From positions 62,001 to 126,000 of the forward strand of contig NZ_MOBX01000003.1 of assembly GCF_003732425.1 (NCBI RefSeq): a stretch of DNA of 64,000 nt, read 5' to 3'. Positions 11,689 to 20,378 of the stretch are shown here, piece by piece. The translations under genes were made by a program, and so were the position numbers. Numbering within the stretch: the stretch's first letter is position 1; every line of letters begins with the position of its first letter. Source of the DNA: Pseudomonas fluorescens. Its GTDB lineage: Bacteria; Pseudomonadota; Gammaproteobacteria; Pseudomonadales; Pseudomonadaceae. The notes beneath the pieces are model-generated. The model was not told the DNA's origin, ran no database searches, and saw nothing but the letters and a program-made list of their open reading frames with translations.

Positions 11689-12852
11689 ATGCACCGCTTT
11701 TTCGAGCAGCTCAGTTCTCGCATCATCGCGCCGTTCATGGGCGAGTCCTCACGCAACAGCAAAGTCTGGCCGTGCCGCTGCGGCCAGTCGCTGTTCTTTC
11801 GCAACAGTCAGTGCCTGGCGTGCAGCGCCTTGCTCGGTTATCAACCCGAAGAAAGTCGTCTGACTTCGCTGCAACCGGGGCCATACGAAGGCACCTGGAC
11901 GCTCGACGCCGACCCCGAGGCCGGGCTGTTCCGCCGCTGCGCCAACCTCGACACAGCCGCCGCGTGCAACTGGCTGCTGCCGGCCAATGATCACGACAGC
12001 CTGTGCGTCGCCTGCAGCCTCAACCGGACCATCCCCGACCTGTCCGCCCCGGACAACCCTGAGCGTTGGCGCAAAGTCGAAATCGCCAAGCGCCGCCTCG
12101 TCGCGCAACTGATCACCCTCGGCCTGCAAGTCATCCCGAAAACCGTCGATGAAGACACCGGGTTGGCGTTCGACTTCATTGGCGTCGACCTCGAAGGCAA
12201 CGCGCCGATGACCGGCCACGCCAATGGGTTGATCACCCTCGACATCAAAGAGGCCGACGACGCCCACCGTGAGCAGGTGAGGGCGCAGATGCATGAGCCC
12301 TATCGCACACTGCTCGGGCATTTTCGCCATGAGGTCGGGCACTACTACTGGGATCGCCTGATCGCCAACGGCCCCTGGCTCGATTCATTCCGCAGCCTGT
12401 TCGGCGACGAACGCGCCAGTTACGCCGAGGCGCTCGATCGTCATTATCAGCAAGGCGCACCGCTGGACTGGCCGCAGCAATACGTCAGCGCTTACGCAAC
12501 CATGCATCCATGGGAAGACTGGGCGGAAACCTGGGCGCACTACCTGCACATGATGGACGCGGTGGACACTGCGCTGGGCTTCGGCATGAGCGCGCGGGAA
12601 ATGGATTTTGATTACCAGCCGTTTCCCACCAGCACGCTGTACGACCCGGAGCATCCCGGCGGCGAGGCGTTTCTGTCATTCGTCAACGCGTGGATTGAAC
12701 TGGCTGGCATGCTCAATGAGTTGTCACGGAGCATGGGCCAGCCGGATTTCTACCCGTTCGTGCTGCCTGCGCCGGCGATTGCCAAACTGCACTTCATTCA
12801 TCTGGTGATCCAGCAGGCGGGCGGCAGGGCGGACGAGGTTCTGGCCCTGTAG
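11689..12852 (+). CDS. Putative zinc-binding metallopeptidase (Peptidase_Mx type)
   Basis: Probable cytoplasmic zinc metallopeptidase of 387 residues; substrate unknown. The N-terminus has a zinc-ribbon-like cysteine set (C29, C31, C42, C45). The centre holds the gluzincin motif HEVGH at residues 214-218 in the context HFRHEVGHYYWD, followed by WAETWAHYLH, where the glutamate could be the third zinc ligand. Zinc ribbon plus HEXXH matches the family annotated as putative zinc-binding metallopeptidase. The ATG at 11689 has AGGGAGA upstream. It stands alone between a REPIN and the SRP RNA gene. Confidence 0.85.
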   Translation: MHRFFEQLSSRIIAPFMGESSRNSKVWPCRCGQSLFFRNSQCLACSALLGYQPEESRLTSLQPGPYEGTWTLDADPEAGLFRRCANLDTAAACNWLLPANDHDSLCVACSLNRTIPDLSAPDNPERWRKVEIAKRRLVAQLITLGLQVIPKTVDEDTGLAFDFIGVDLEGNAPMTGHANGLITLDIKEADDAHREQVRAQMHEPYRTLLGHFRHEVGHYYWDRLIANGPWLDSFRSLFGDERASYAEALDRHYQQGAPLDWPQQYVSAYATMHPWEDWAETWAHYLHMMDAVDTALGFGMSAREMDFDYQPFPTSTLYDPEHPGGEAFLSFVNAWIELAGMLNELSRSMGQPDFYPFVLPAPAIAKLHFIHLVIQQAGGRADEVLAL

Positions 12853-12918
12853 GCACTGGCGCAGGCTGCGTTCTTTATGTCCTTGAACCGGTTCATATTT
12901 TTAATCTGCAACCAACGG

Positions 12919-12946
12919 TTGTAACTTCGTCTCAGATAGGTACAAT
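12919..12946 (+). promoter_or_regulatory. Sigma-70 promoter of the SRP RNA gene
   Basis: TTGTAA (12919-12924), a 16-bp spacer, then TACAAT (12941-12946), about 33 nt before the mature 5' end of the RNA, leaving a short leader to be trimmed. Confidence 0.6.
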
Positions 12947-12978
12947 GGCGCGGCTCGCCGACAGGCAAGCGTCGTTAT

Positions 12979-13088
12979 GGTGACCCCATCGGTCCCCCCG
13001 CAACGATTACCCGTGAACCTGGTCAGAGCCGGAAGGCAGCAGCCACAGCGGGAACATTGTGTGCCGGGGTGTGGCTGGTGGGGTTACC
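12979..13088 (+). ncRNA. ffs: Signal recognition particle 4.5S RNA
   Basis: RNA scaffold of the SRP that binds Ffh and targets inner-membrane proteins. The conserved domain IV core is visible: GGTCAGAGCCGGAAGGCAGC at the apical loop and the partner GTGTGCCGGGGTGTGGCTGG. The ends pair as GGTGACCCCA (12979-12988) with TGGGGTTACC near 13088, giving about 110 nt, the usual length. A consensus-like promoter precedes it and a terminator follows. Confidence 0.95.
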
Positions 13089-13119
13089 ACCTTAACGAAC
13101 AATCGAACGCTTCAACCAG

Positions 13120-13152
13120 AACTGCATGGGTTTCGCCCACTGCGGTTTTTTT
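13120..13152 (+). terminator. Rho-independent terminator of ffs
   Basis: AACTGCATGGG pairs with CCCA-C-TGCGGTT (one bulge, one G-T pair) and is followed by a run of Ts to 13152. Confidence 0.75.
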
Positions 13153-13339
13153 GTGTCTGCGATTTTGACAGGTCTGCACTGACCTTCAGTTGCTGATGAC
13201 GTGGTTTGAGGAAATTTCTGATTCAATTTCCAGATCCCTCCTAAAGACCATCCAGCGAGGCAAGCGCTACTCTCACAACATTCGCAATAACGTTTTTGCC
13301 TCCATTGACGGAGGCCTATGCTCGACACAAGGACGACGA

Positions 13340-14482
13340 ATGATTTCCTCGGCTCGATTGGGAGACAAGCATGTCTGCCCACTACCGGGGCATGGTGTAA
13401 CCCCAATTGCATCTGCTTCTTCTGATACCAATATCAACTTCATGGGGTCTGCCCGTGTTGGTGACACCTGCGGATGCGGCGCCGTCATCACCACGGGTTT
13501 TCCCTCGATTCTGGTCAATGGCCGCCCCATGGCTCATTTAGGAAGTCCTACAAGTCATGGAGGAACGATCATTAGCGGATCAGGTGATGTTGGTGGTGGT
13601 TTTGTCATGGGGGATGCTGGTGGGGCAATCATCATCAACTTCATGGCGCTTGGGGCGATTCGCCCCAATGGGACGGTTGACGAAGAGAAGATGGCCACGC
13701 TTCTTGCTGATCCGCAACTGAAAGAAAAGGCTGTTGCCGCCAACGCTCTCGTAGATCCTGGCACTCCGAAAGCAGAACAGAATGCGGATAAAGTACAACC
13801 TGCCGCGTGCAACCATCCTGACCAAATGGAGCCTCTGGCTGACTACATTGCAGGTGAGATGAATCTAAATATCCTGAGTCCGGAAGTTTCATCGATGCAA
13901 AAGCTCTACCGCTATGATCCTGCTTCGCCAGACAGGAAGCCTTCACTGTTAAAGGGGGTGGGCGGGCCAGCTAGCCGGCTCCTTGGCAATTACATGGACA
14001 TCGCCGCGGCGTGGGCAATCTGGGCCAAAAAAGTCGGCCCGAGAATGGACTGGGATCATAAGCCTAAGCTTCGCAAGCTATTTGTAGGTGTTTACCACAA
14101 GCAGGGGGCCTACGATTACTTCTACGATATCTGGTCGAACATCCATTATGGGTATGTCGGAGTCATAGCAGGCATGTCCGAGAGCCAGCTATTGGACGGA
14201 GCTGGCGTTGCGCAGCTTTTGTCCGACGCAGCCACCAAAGCTGGCGAGCTGAACAAGCCTGAAGAGATGAGAGTGCATCCCGGCCCACACACTACGGCAA
14301 GCCCATGGTATGCGCCGGGATCATGGGATGACGTTGCCGATAGGGTATCGATTCAAATCGGGATTAAGCTCGCCGAACAGTATCCCGCAGGCGGAGTGAC
14401 CGCGAAGATGATCATGGATGAAGTTGTTGCAGTACCACCGGAGAGTTGGGGAGATGGAATCCGTGTCCACAACTGTCAGTAA
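13340..14482 (+). CDS. PAAR-domain effector with C-terminal toxin domain (probable Ntox44), T6SS cargo
   Basis: Likely type VI secretion effector, 380 residues. Residues 1 to about 95 form a PAAR spike-tip domain (ARLGDKHVCPLPGHG, ARVGDTCGCGAV, NGRPMAHLGSPTSHGG). A linker to about residue 200 precedes a C-terminal domain containing DHK (239-241) and NIHYGYVG (267-274), which I recall as hallmarks of polymorphic toxin type 44, a predicted nuclease. I chose the ATG at 13340 (AAGGACG upstream), where the PAAR fold begins; an in-frame TTG at 13190 would add 50 unrelated residues. GC is clearly lower than in the neighbours, which suggests transfer. No other T6SS gene is in the window. The toxin class is the less certain part. 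Confidence 0.8.
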   Translation: MISSARLGDKHVCPLPGHGVTPIASASSDTNINFMGSARVGDTCGCGAVITTGFPSILVNGRPMAHLGSPTSHGGTIISGSGDVGGGFVMGDAGGAIIINFMALGAIRPNGTVDEEKMATLLADPQLKEKAVAANALVDPGTPKAEQNADKVQPAACNHPDQMEPLADYIAGEMNLNILSPEVSSMQKLYRYDPASPDRKPSLLKGVGGPASRLLGNYMDIAAAWAIWAKKVGPRMDWDHKPKLRKLFVGVYHKQGAYDYFYDIWSNIHYGYVGVIAGMSESQLLDGAGVAQLLSDAATKAGELNKPEEMRVHPGPHTTASPWYAPGSWDDVADRVSIQIGIKLAEQYPAGGVTAKMIMDEVVAVPPESWGDGIRVHNCQ

Positions 14483-14882
14483 GCGTCGGGCTTGGTTCAT
14501 ACGAGTGCTGTGGATACCTGTTGTGTATTTGGCTATCGCTCACTGGGACATCGCTTTGCCGACTGTGAATGTTCATTACTCTAAAGCAGGACAAGATGAG
14601 TTCCGGTATATCTGGAATGTGCAAGATCGTATTTACAAAGGCGGCATGCGACCTGGTGGCGGGGCGATGGACAATGGTTTCTTCCTTCCAGACGACGAAT
14701 TCTTCATGGAGTTTTCGTGGTGGAGTAAAGAAGGAGGACGTAATCATTGCATCAGCATCACGCCCAAATGGCCTAACACGGATATCTATCTTGACGCGAA
14801 CGGCAACATTGATATGCGAAAAGAGAGTGGTACCGATGTAGATCGGCTGAAGAGGTGCCAGTGGGATTTGGCCAAGCCTTAG
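14454..14882 (+). CDS. Putative cognate immunity protein (membrane-anchored)
   Basis: 142-residue protein starting at the ATG at 14454, 29 nt inside the end of the toxin gene, with GGGGA just upstream. Such overlap is typical of effector-immunity pairs. It has an N-terminal hydrophobic segment (about residues 10-32, WFIRVLWIPVVYLAIAHW) and a soluble remainder with many aromatic and acidic residues. I do not recognise its family. Immunity is inferred from position. A membrane anchor would place it outside the cytoplasm, which would fit a toxin delivered to the periplasm and sits awkwardly with a purely cytoplasmic nuclease target. Confidence 0.6.
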   Translation: MESVSTTVSKRRAWFIRVLWIPVVYLAIAHWDIALPTVNVHYSKAGQDEFRYIWNVQDRIYKGGMRPGGGAMDNGFFLPDDEFFMEFSWWSKEGGRNHCISITPKWPNTDIYLDANGNIDMRKESGTDVDRLKRCQWDLAKP

Positions 14883-15034
14883 CCCGGCTCAATAACCCTG
14901 GTATCAATGATGGCGACTGGCCTTGCATCAAGCGAACCTATTCTAGAGAATCGGTTCGTTTGAAATCGTCAGGCAGCACCGGCAATCGGGTATGACGCGG
15001 TAACGGAAAACTCAACTATCAGAGGAAGAAAGGC

Positions 15035-15523
15035 GTGAAAAAACTGTTTAAATGGGTCGGCATTGTCATAGGTGTACTTTTTGTTATCGGCTTCATCAGC
15101 AATGCGATGAAGTCTCCGGAGGAGAAACAAGCGGAAGCAGTGGCGCTCGCCGACGCGAAAAAAGTACGTGCAGAAGCAGAGCTTGAAAAATCAAAGCAGG
15201 AACTGGCTGCCACACCGGCTGTGACTGCACGTGATATCGCTGTTGCTTACAACGAGAACACGGTCGCTGCCGATCAGAAGTTTAAAGGTAAAAAATTCAA
15301 GGTATCGGGCACTGTCACAGATATCAACACTGACTTCATGGGTAATCCATACCTCACATTGCGTGGTGGTGTGAATCAGTTCATGGAGCCGCAGTTTTCT
15401 TTCGAAAAGAGTGATGCCGATTCACTGGCTTCGCTTAAGAAGGGAGCGAAAGTCACACTATTGTGCGTTGGTAAGGGTGATGTAGCGAAGATCCCGATGT
15501 CTGGTTCTTGTGCCCTGCTTTAA
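15035..15523 (+). CDS. Membrane-anchored OB-fold (tRNA_anti-like) protein
   Basis: 162-residue protein with an N-terminal hydrophobic segment (about 5-24, FKWVGIVIGVLFVIGFIS), a charged helical linker rich in Glu, Ala and Lys (about 30-62), and a small beta-rich domain (about 70-162) resembling the tRNA_anti-like OB fold (KGKKFKVSGTVTDINTDFMG). The start is the GTG at 15035 behind AGAGGAAGAAAGG. Function unknown. It follows the putative immunity gene by about 150 bp and shares its lower GC, so it may belong to the same accessory cassette. A strong terminator follows. Confidence 0.7.
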   Translation: MKKLFKWVGIVIGVLFVIGFISNAMKSPEEKQAEAVALADAKKVRAEAELEKSKQELAATPAVTARDIAVAYNENTVAADQKFKGKKFKVSGTVTDINTDFMGNPYLTLRGGVNQFMEPQFSFEKSDADSLASLKKGAKVTLLCVGKGDVAKIPMSGSCALL

Positions 15524-15541
15524 TTGCCGGTTGGTTTGAAC

Positions 15542-15569
15542 AAGGGACTCATTCATGAGTCCCTTTTTT
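15542..15569 (+). terminator. Rho-independent terminator
   Basis: AAGGGACTCAT and ATGAGTCCCTT form a long perfect stem with a very short loop, followed by Ts on the plus strand. It lies between two convergent genes. Confidence 0.85.
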
Positions 15570-15580
15570 CATTTAGTGGG

Positions 15581-16330
15581 TTAGGAACCTGGTTCCGAGC
15601 TGCCCGTATAGAGCCGGATAATCTCATCAATCTCCCCCGACATTTTCATCCGCAGCAACGTGCGTAATATCCGTTGCACCGGCACCTTCGGATCATTCCT
15701 CACATAGCAACCCACCTTCTGCTCCTGCAATACGGCGACACCTTGCAGTTGCTGCTCAGGCATCAAGCGCTGATTGAACCAGTCCAGCGTCCACTGATTG
15801 CTCACCGCATAGCGATAACGCCCGGCCAGCAGTTTTTCCAGCACCTGCTCCTGATTGCGCGCATCTTCGCGTTGCAGTCGGTCTGCATCGAACAGCGGTT
15901 GCAGGGTGGGGTAGGTGTAGCCAAGAACAGTGCCGATGGACTGGCGGGGCAGGTGTGCAGGGTCGGTGCTGGCCGGCTGATCCTTGCGGCTGATCAATAG
16001 ATCGCGCTGAAAGAACAGTGGAAGGCTCCAGATGTAATCCCCCGACTGATTCGGCAGCCACGACTGTGCGGCATAGCAGCGCACATCAATCTCGCCGTGC
16101 TCCATAGACGTCTGCACGCGGGTGCGGGGCAGGACGCTAAATTCGGCCGGTACGCCGACCTGCGTGGCCAGGCTGAGCATCAGGTCGTAGAGGATGCCTT
16201 GGGTCGGGCGGCCGCGTTCGTATTGCGCCATCGGCATCGCCCAGCTGTCGGGCATGGCGAAGCGCAGCGGGGTTTGCGCTGCCGTCACGTTCAGGCTGAT
16301 TCCCAGCAACGCCCCCACGGCCCACCGCAT
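15581..16330 (-). CDS. Periplasmic solute-binding protein (SBP_bac_3-like)
   Basis: 249-residue protein with an N-terminal signal peptide (MRWAVGALLGISLNVTAAQ, cleavage near residue 18). The rest resembles amino-acid-type substrate-binding proteins: FAMPDSWAMPM near the start, GEIDVRCY in the middle and an RILRTLLRMKMSGEIDEI C-terminal helix. No permease or ATPase is adjacent, so it may be an orphan binding protein rather than part of a transporter. Ligand unknown. It is divergent from dnaX. Confidence 0.8.
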   Translation of the reverse strand: MRWAVGALLGISLNVTAAQTPLRFAMPDSWAMPMAQYERGRPTQGILYDLMLSLATQVGVPAEFSVLPRTRVQTSMEHGEIDVRCYAAQSWLPNQSGDYIWSLPLFFQRDLLISRKDQPASTDPAHLPRQSIGTVLGYTYPTLQPLFDADRLQREDARNQEQVLEKLLAGRYRYAVSNQWTLDWFNQRLMPEQQLQGVAVLQEQKVGCYVRNDPKVPVQRILRTLLRMKMSGEIDEIIRLYTGSSEPGS

Positions 16331-16475
16331 AAACGCTCCGGTAATTCCCGATCCCGAGCCGATAAAAGCCTCTGCTCATGCAGCTTAGCCATATTAGACG
16401 AGGACACCGGATGCAATTTTGCCCTTGCTCCGCTAGCATTAGCCGCTTCAGCTTCCTTCGTTGCGACGGTTTTCG

Positions 16476-18566
16476 ATGAGTTATCAGGTTCTTGCACGTA
16501 AATGGCGTCCGCGCTCGTTCCGCGAAATGGTCGGCCAGACCCATGTGCTCAAGGCTCTGATCAATGCCTTGGACAGCCAGCGGCTGCACCACGCGTACCT
16601 GTTCACCGGTACGCGCGGGGTGGGTAAAACCACGATTGCGCGGATCATTGCCAAATGCCTGAACTGTGAAACAGGTATCACCTCCAGCCCGTGTGGCGAG
16701 TGCTCGGTATGCCGTGAGATCGATGAGGGGCGCTTCGTCGACCTGATCGAGATCGACGCCGCCAGCCGCACCAAGGTCGAAGACACCCGCGAACTGCTCG
16801 ACAACGTGCAGTACGCCCCAAGCCGTGGGCGCTTCAAGGTCTACCTGATCGACGAAGTGCACATGCTCTCCAGCCATTCCTTCAATGCGCTGCTGAAAAC
16901 CCTCGAAGAGCCGCCGCCGTACGTCAAGTTCATCCTGGCGACCACGGATCCGCAGAAACTTCCGGCAACGATTTTGTCGCGTTGCCTGCAGTTCTCCCTG
17001 AAGAACATGACACCGGAGCGCGTGGTCGAGCATTTGACCCACGTACTGACTGCCGAAAACGTGCCGTTCGAAGACGATGCACTGTGGCTGCTTGGTCGCG
17101 CTGCTGACGGTTCGATGCGGGACGCCATGAGCCTCACCGATCAGGCGATTGCTTTCGGTGAAGGCAAGGTTCTGGCCACCGACGTGCGGGCGATGCTCGG
17201 CACGCTGGATCACGGTCAGGTCTATGACGTCCTGCATTCGTTGATCGAAGGCGACGCCAAGGCGCTGCTCGAAGCTGTACGCCACCTGGCCGAACAAGGC
17301 CCGGACTGGAACGGCGTGCTCTCGGAAATTCTTAATGTGCTGCACCGCGTGGCCATCGCTCAGGCGTTGCCGGAAGGTGTCGACAACGGGCACGGCGATC
17401 GCGATCGCGTGTTGGCACTGGCTCAGGCCTTGCCGGCCGAAGACGTGCAGTTCTATTACCAGATGGGCCTGATCGGCCGCCGCGATTTGCCGCTGGCGCC
17501 GGATCCGCGCGGTGGCTTCGAAATGGTCTTGCTGCGGATGCTGGCCTTCCGGCCCGCCGACACCGCGGACGCCCCAAGGCAACCGCTAAAGCCAGTGGGG
17601 ATCAGCCAGGCCACAGTTGATTCCGCAAACTCCGTGGCTGCCGCGCCTAAACCTGCGCCGGTAGTCGCTGCGGCGGTCGCGCCGGCTCCAGCGCCGGCGC
17701 CTGTTGCAACCCCGGCACCGGCACCCGAGCCTGCGCCGGTTGCGCCCGTTGCCGCGCCAGAACCTGAACCCGCGCCGGTCGTCGCTGAAGAGGTCGTCGA
17801 CCTGCCGTGGAATGACCCGGTAGAACCCGAGGCTGAAGCCGGGCCTGCGCAGCAACCCGCGGTCGAGCCGGTGCTGGAAACCACCGCCGAGCAACCCGAG
17901 TTGCCGCCGATGCCGCTGCCGACCCCGGACAGCGTCGTCCCGGAGGCGCCTGAGTGGGCTGCTGCGCCGATCCCCGAGCCGTCGGTTGCCGATGTCGATG
18001 CCGCTACGCCGGGCATGGACCTGGACGACGAGCCGCCGCTGGACGAGGATTACATCGAACCGGACATGGATTCGGCTTACAGCTACCTCGATGAACTGGC
18101 CAGCGAACACGCCGCCGAGCCGGCACCGGAACCTGAGCCAGAACCGGCTGCGGCACCGGCCACAGGCCTGGCGTTGCAATGGCTGGAGCTGTTCCCGAAA
18201 CTGCCAATCTCCGGTATGACCGGCAGTATCGCCGCCAACTGCACGCTGATCGCCGTCGATGGCGACCATTGGCTGATGCACCTCGACCCGGCGCACAGTG
18301 CACTGTTCAATGCCACGCAGCAGCGCCGTTTGAATGATGCGTTGAACCAGTTCCACGGTCGCACGCTGAGCCTGACCATCGAGCTGATCAAGCCCGAGCA
18401 GGAAACCCCGGCGCAAGCCGCATCCCGCCGACGCGCCAACCGTCAGCGCGAGGCGGAAGAGTCGATCCACGGCGATCCGTTCATCCAGCAAATGGTTCAG
18501 CAGTTCGGCGCGGTGGTGCGACACGATACTATTGAACCTGTCGACGCCTTGGTCGCCCAAGGCTAA
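16476..18566 (+). CDS. dnaX: DNA polymerase III subunits gamma and tau
   Basis: Clamp-loader ATPase of the replicative polymerase, 696 residues from the ATG at 16476 (MSYQVLARKWRP, the family start). Walker A GTRGVGKT is at residues 45-52, a four-cysteine zinc site at C64, C73, C76 and C79, Walker B LIDEVHML and sensor residues after it. Residues from about 380 to 560 form a Pro/Ala/Glu-rich linker, then the tau-specific C-terminal domain follows. I found no A-AAA-AAG slippery heptamer near the linker, so any gamma form would have to arise differently from E. coli. Followed by ybaB and recR as in other gammaproteobacteria. Confidence 0.97.
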   Translation: MSYQVLARKWRPRSFREMVGQTHVLKALINALDSQRLHHAYLFTGTRGVGKTTIARIIAKCLNCETGITSSPCGECSVCREIDEGRFVDLIEIDAASRTKVEDTRELLDNVQYAPSRGRFKVYLIDEVHMLSSHSFNALLKTLEEPPPYVKFILATTDPQKLPATILSRCLQFSLKNMTPERVVEHLTHVLTAENVPFEDDALWLLGRAADGSMRDAMSLTDQAIAFGEGKVLATDVRAMLGTLDHGQVYDVLHSLIEGDAKALLEAVRHLAEQGPDWNGVLSEILNVLHRVAIAQALPEGVDNGHGDRDRVLALAQALPAEDVQFYYQMGLIGRRDLPLAPDPRGGFEMVLLRMLAFRPADTADAPRQPLKPVGISQATVDSANSVAAAPKPAPVVAAAVAPAPAPAPVATPAPAPEPAPVAPVAAPEPEPAPVVAEEVVDLPWNDPVEPEAEAGPAQQPAVEPVLETTAEQPELPPMPLPTPDSVVPEAPEWAAAPIPEPSVADVDAATPGMDLDDEPPLDEDYIEPDMDSAYSYLDELASEHAAEPAPEPEPEPAAAPATGLALQWLELFPKLPISGMTGSIAANCTLIAVDGDHWLMHLDPAHSALFNATQQRRLNDALNQFHGRTLSLTIELIKPEQETPAQAASRRRANRQREAEESIHGDPFIQQMVQQFGAVVRHDTIEPVDALVAQG

Positions 18567-18577
18567 TAACTGAAGGT

Positions 18578-18606
18578 GCCCGGCCTCGCTGGCCGGGCGC
18601 TGTTTT
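18578..18606 (+). terminator. Terminator or attenuator between dnaX and ybaB
   Basis: GCCCGGCC-TCGCT-GGCCGGGC, an 8-bp GC-rich stem with a 5-nt loop, followed closely by TTTT. Confidence 0.65.
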
Positions 18607-18633
18607 GATCCAAGTACTTTTGAGGTGATTCCC

Positions 18634-18972
18634 ATGATGAAAGGTGGCATGGCCGGCCTGATGAAGCAGGCGCAGCAGATGCAGGAAAAAATGGCCAAGA
18701 TGCAGGAAGAACTGGCCAACGCCGAAGTCACCGGTAAGGCCGGCGGCGATATGGTCACCGTGGTGATGACCGGTCGTCACGACGTCAAAAGCGTGAGCAT
18801 CGACCCAAGCCTGGTCGAAGGCATGAGCGAAGACGACAAAGAGATGCTGGAAGCGGTCATTGCCTCCGCCGTCAACGACGCTGTGCGCAAGATCGAAAAG
18901 AACAGCCAGGACAAAATGGGCAACATGACCGCCGGCATGAACCTGCCAGCCGGTATGAAACTGCCATTCTGA
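18634..18972 (+). CDS. ybaB: Nucleoid-associated protein, YbaB/EbfC family
   Basis: Small DNA-binding protein of 112 residues that coats DNA as a dimer; encoded between dnaX and recR in most proteobacteria. The N-terminus is Met/Gln/Lys-rich ([20 protein letters not shown]) and the central part has [18 protein letters not shown]. The ATG at 18634 follows GAGGTG; a GTG at 18625 in the same frame is less likely. A terminator follows at 19002. Confidence 0.95.
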   Translation: MMKGGMAGLMKQAQQMQEKMAKMQEELANAEVTGKAGGDMVTVVMTGRHDVKSVSIDPSLVEGMSEDDKEMLEAVIASAVNDAVRKIEKNSQDKMGNMTAGMNLPAGMKLPF

Positions 18973-19001
18973 TTCGCCATTCGGCGGCAGATGAGCTACA
19001 C

Positions 19002-19033
19002 AAAATGCCAGGCATTGCGCCTGGCATTTTTGT
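19002..19033 (+). terminator. Rho-independent terminator after ybaB
   Basis: AAAATGCCAGGC-ATTGC-GCCTGGCATTTTT, a near-perfect stem with a T-run. Confidence 0.88.
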
Positions 19034-19069
19034 TTCTGACGCATCCTGAATGTGCATCTCGTGATCTCT

Positions 19070-19189
19070 GTGGCGAGGGAGCTTGCTCCCGCTGGAGTGC
19101 GAAGCGCTCCCCTGCATTCTTTCAGGAATATCGCGCTGACAGGTTTTGCGACTGCTGCGCAGCCGAGCGGGAGCAAGCTCACTCGCCAC
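19070..19189. repeat. REPIN, class A
   Basis: Inverted pair of class A REP arms between ybaB and curA. The right arm reads GCAAGCTCACTCGCCAC, with one base changed from the consensus. Confidence 0.9.
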
Positions 19190-19277
19190 AGGTTCACAGT
19201 AGAAACATCGAACGCGCAAAAGCCTCAACGGTCTGCTCCCTATACCCACTGAATTCACCCTCACAGGAGACGCTGAC

Positions 19278-20312
19278 ATGTCCGACTCTCTTACGCTCAA
19301 TCAACGCTTCGTCCTCGCCTCGCGCCCGGTTGGCGCGCCGACCCCGGAGAACTTCCGCCTCGAACGCGAAGCCTTGCCGGATCTGCAGGATGGCCAGGTG
19401 CTGCTGAAAACCCTGTACCTGTCCCTTGATCCCTACATGCGCGGACGCATGAGCGACGCACCGTCCTACGCCGCACCGGTGCAAATCGGCGAAGTGATGA
19501 CCGGCGGCGCAGTCAGCCGTGTCGAGGATTCGCGTCATCCGAAATTCCATAAAGGCGATCTGGTGGTCGGCGCGACCGGTTGGCAGAGCCACAGCATCAG
19601 CGACGGCCGGGACATCATCCCGATCCCTGCCGGGCTGCCGAGTCCGTCGATGGCACTGGGTGTATTGGGCATGCCCGGCATGACCGCGTACATGGGGCTG
19701 ATGGACATCGGTCAGCCGAAAGAAGGCGAAACGCTGGTGGTGGCGGCTGCGTCCGGCGCGGTCGGCTCGGTGGTCGGGCAAGTAGCCAAGATCAAAGGCC
19801 TGCGCGCGGTCGGTGTGGCCGGCGGTGCCGAGAAGTGCAAGTACGTGGTTGAAGAGCTGGGTTTCGATGCCTGCATCGATCACAAAGCCGCCGACTTCGC
19901 CGAGCAACTGGCCAAGGCCTGCCCCAATGGCATCGACATCTATTACGAGAATGTCGGTGGTCATGTGTTCGATGCCGTGGTGCCGTTGCTCAACCCCAAG
20001 GCGCGCATTCCGTTGTGCGGTCTGATCGCCGGGTACAACGCCGCCGAAGCGCCAAAAGGCCCGGATCGCCTGCCAATGCTGCAACGCACACTGTTGACCA
20101 AGCGCGTGCGCATTCAGGGCTTCATCGTGTTCGATGATTACGGTGATCGTCAGCCGGAATTCATCAGCCACATGGTGCCGTGGGTGCGCGATGGCAAAGT
20201 GAAATTCCGCGAAGACGTGGTGGAAGGCCTGGAGCAGGCGCCCGAGGCGTTTATCGGCCTGCTGGAAGGGCGCAACTTCGGCAAACTGGTGGTGAAGGTC
20301 GCCCAGGACTGA
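19278..20312 (+). CDS. curA: NADP-dependent oxidoreductase, CurA / prostaglandin reductase-like MDR family
   Basis: Cytoplasmic zinc-independent medium-chain reductase of 344 residues that reduces activated C=C bonds of enones with NADPH. The N-terminus NQRFVLASRPVGAPTPENF and the LDPYMRGRM block are typical of the CurA/PTGR group. The nucleotide-binding motif AASGAVGSVVGQVAK is at about residues 156-170. No catalytic-zinc cysteines are present, as expected. The length matches E. coli CurA (345). It sits between ybaB and recR and is separated from ybaB by a terminator and a REPIN. The physiological substrate here is not known. Confidence 0.87.
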   Translation: MSDSLTLNQRFVLASRPVGAPTPENFRLEREALPDLQDGQVLLKTLYLSLDPYMRGRMSDAPSYAAPVQIGEVMTGGAVSRVEDSRHPKFHKGDLVVGATGWQSHSISDGRDIIPIPAGLPSPSMALGVLGMPGMTAYMGLMDIGQPKEGETLVVAAASGAVGSVVGQVAKIKGLRAVGVAGGAEKCKYVVEELGFDACIDHKAADFAEQLAKACPNGIDIYYENVGGHVFDAVVPLLNPKARIPLCGLIAGYNAAEAPKGPDRLPMLQRTLLTKRVRIQGFIVFDDYGDRQPEFISHMVPWVRDGKVKFREDVVEGLEQAPEAFIGLLEGRNFGKLVVKVAQD

Positions 20313-20378
20313 GTATTTGACGCTGGCCAGAGGCGCGGGTATAAACCGCGTCTCGTTGTTTTGTCGGACTTTTTACCC

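Noticed and set aside
13190-13339. N-terminal extension of the PAAR effector
   Set aside because: It would start at TTG without a ribosome site and add 50 residues with no PAAR similarity; the ATG at 13340 begins the fold.
16137-17582. 481-codon minus-strand frame
   Set aside because: Antisense shadow of dnaX extending into the solute-binding gene; no family features.
17560-17900. Programmed frameshift in dnaX giving gamma
   Set aside because: No A-AAA-AAG or similar slippery run with a following hairpin was found in the linker region.
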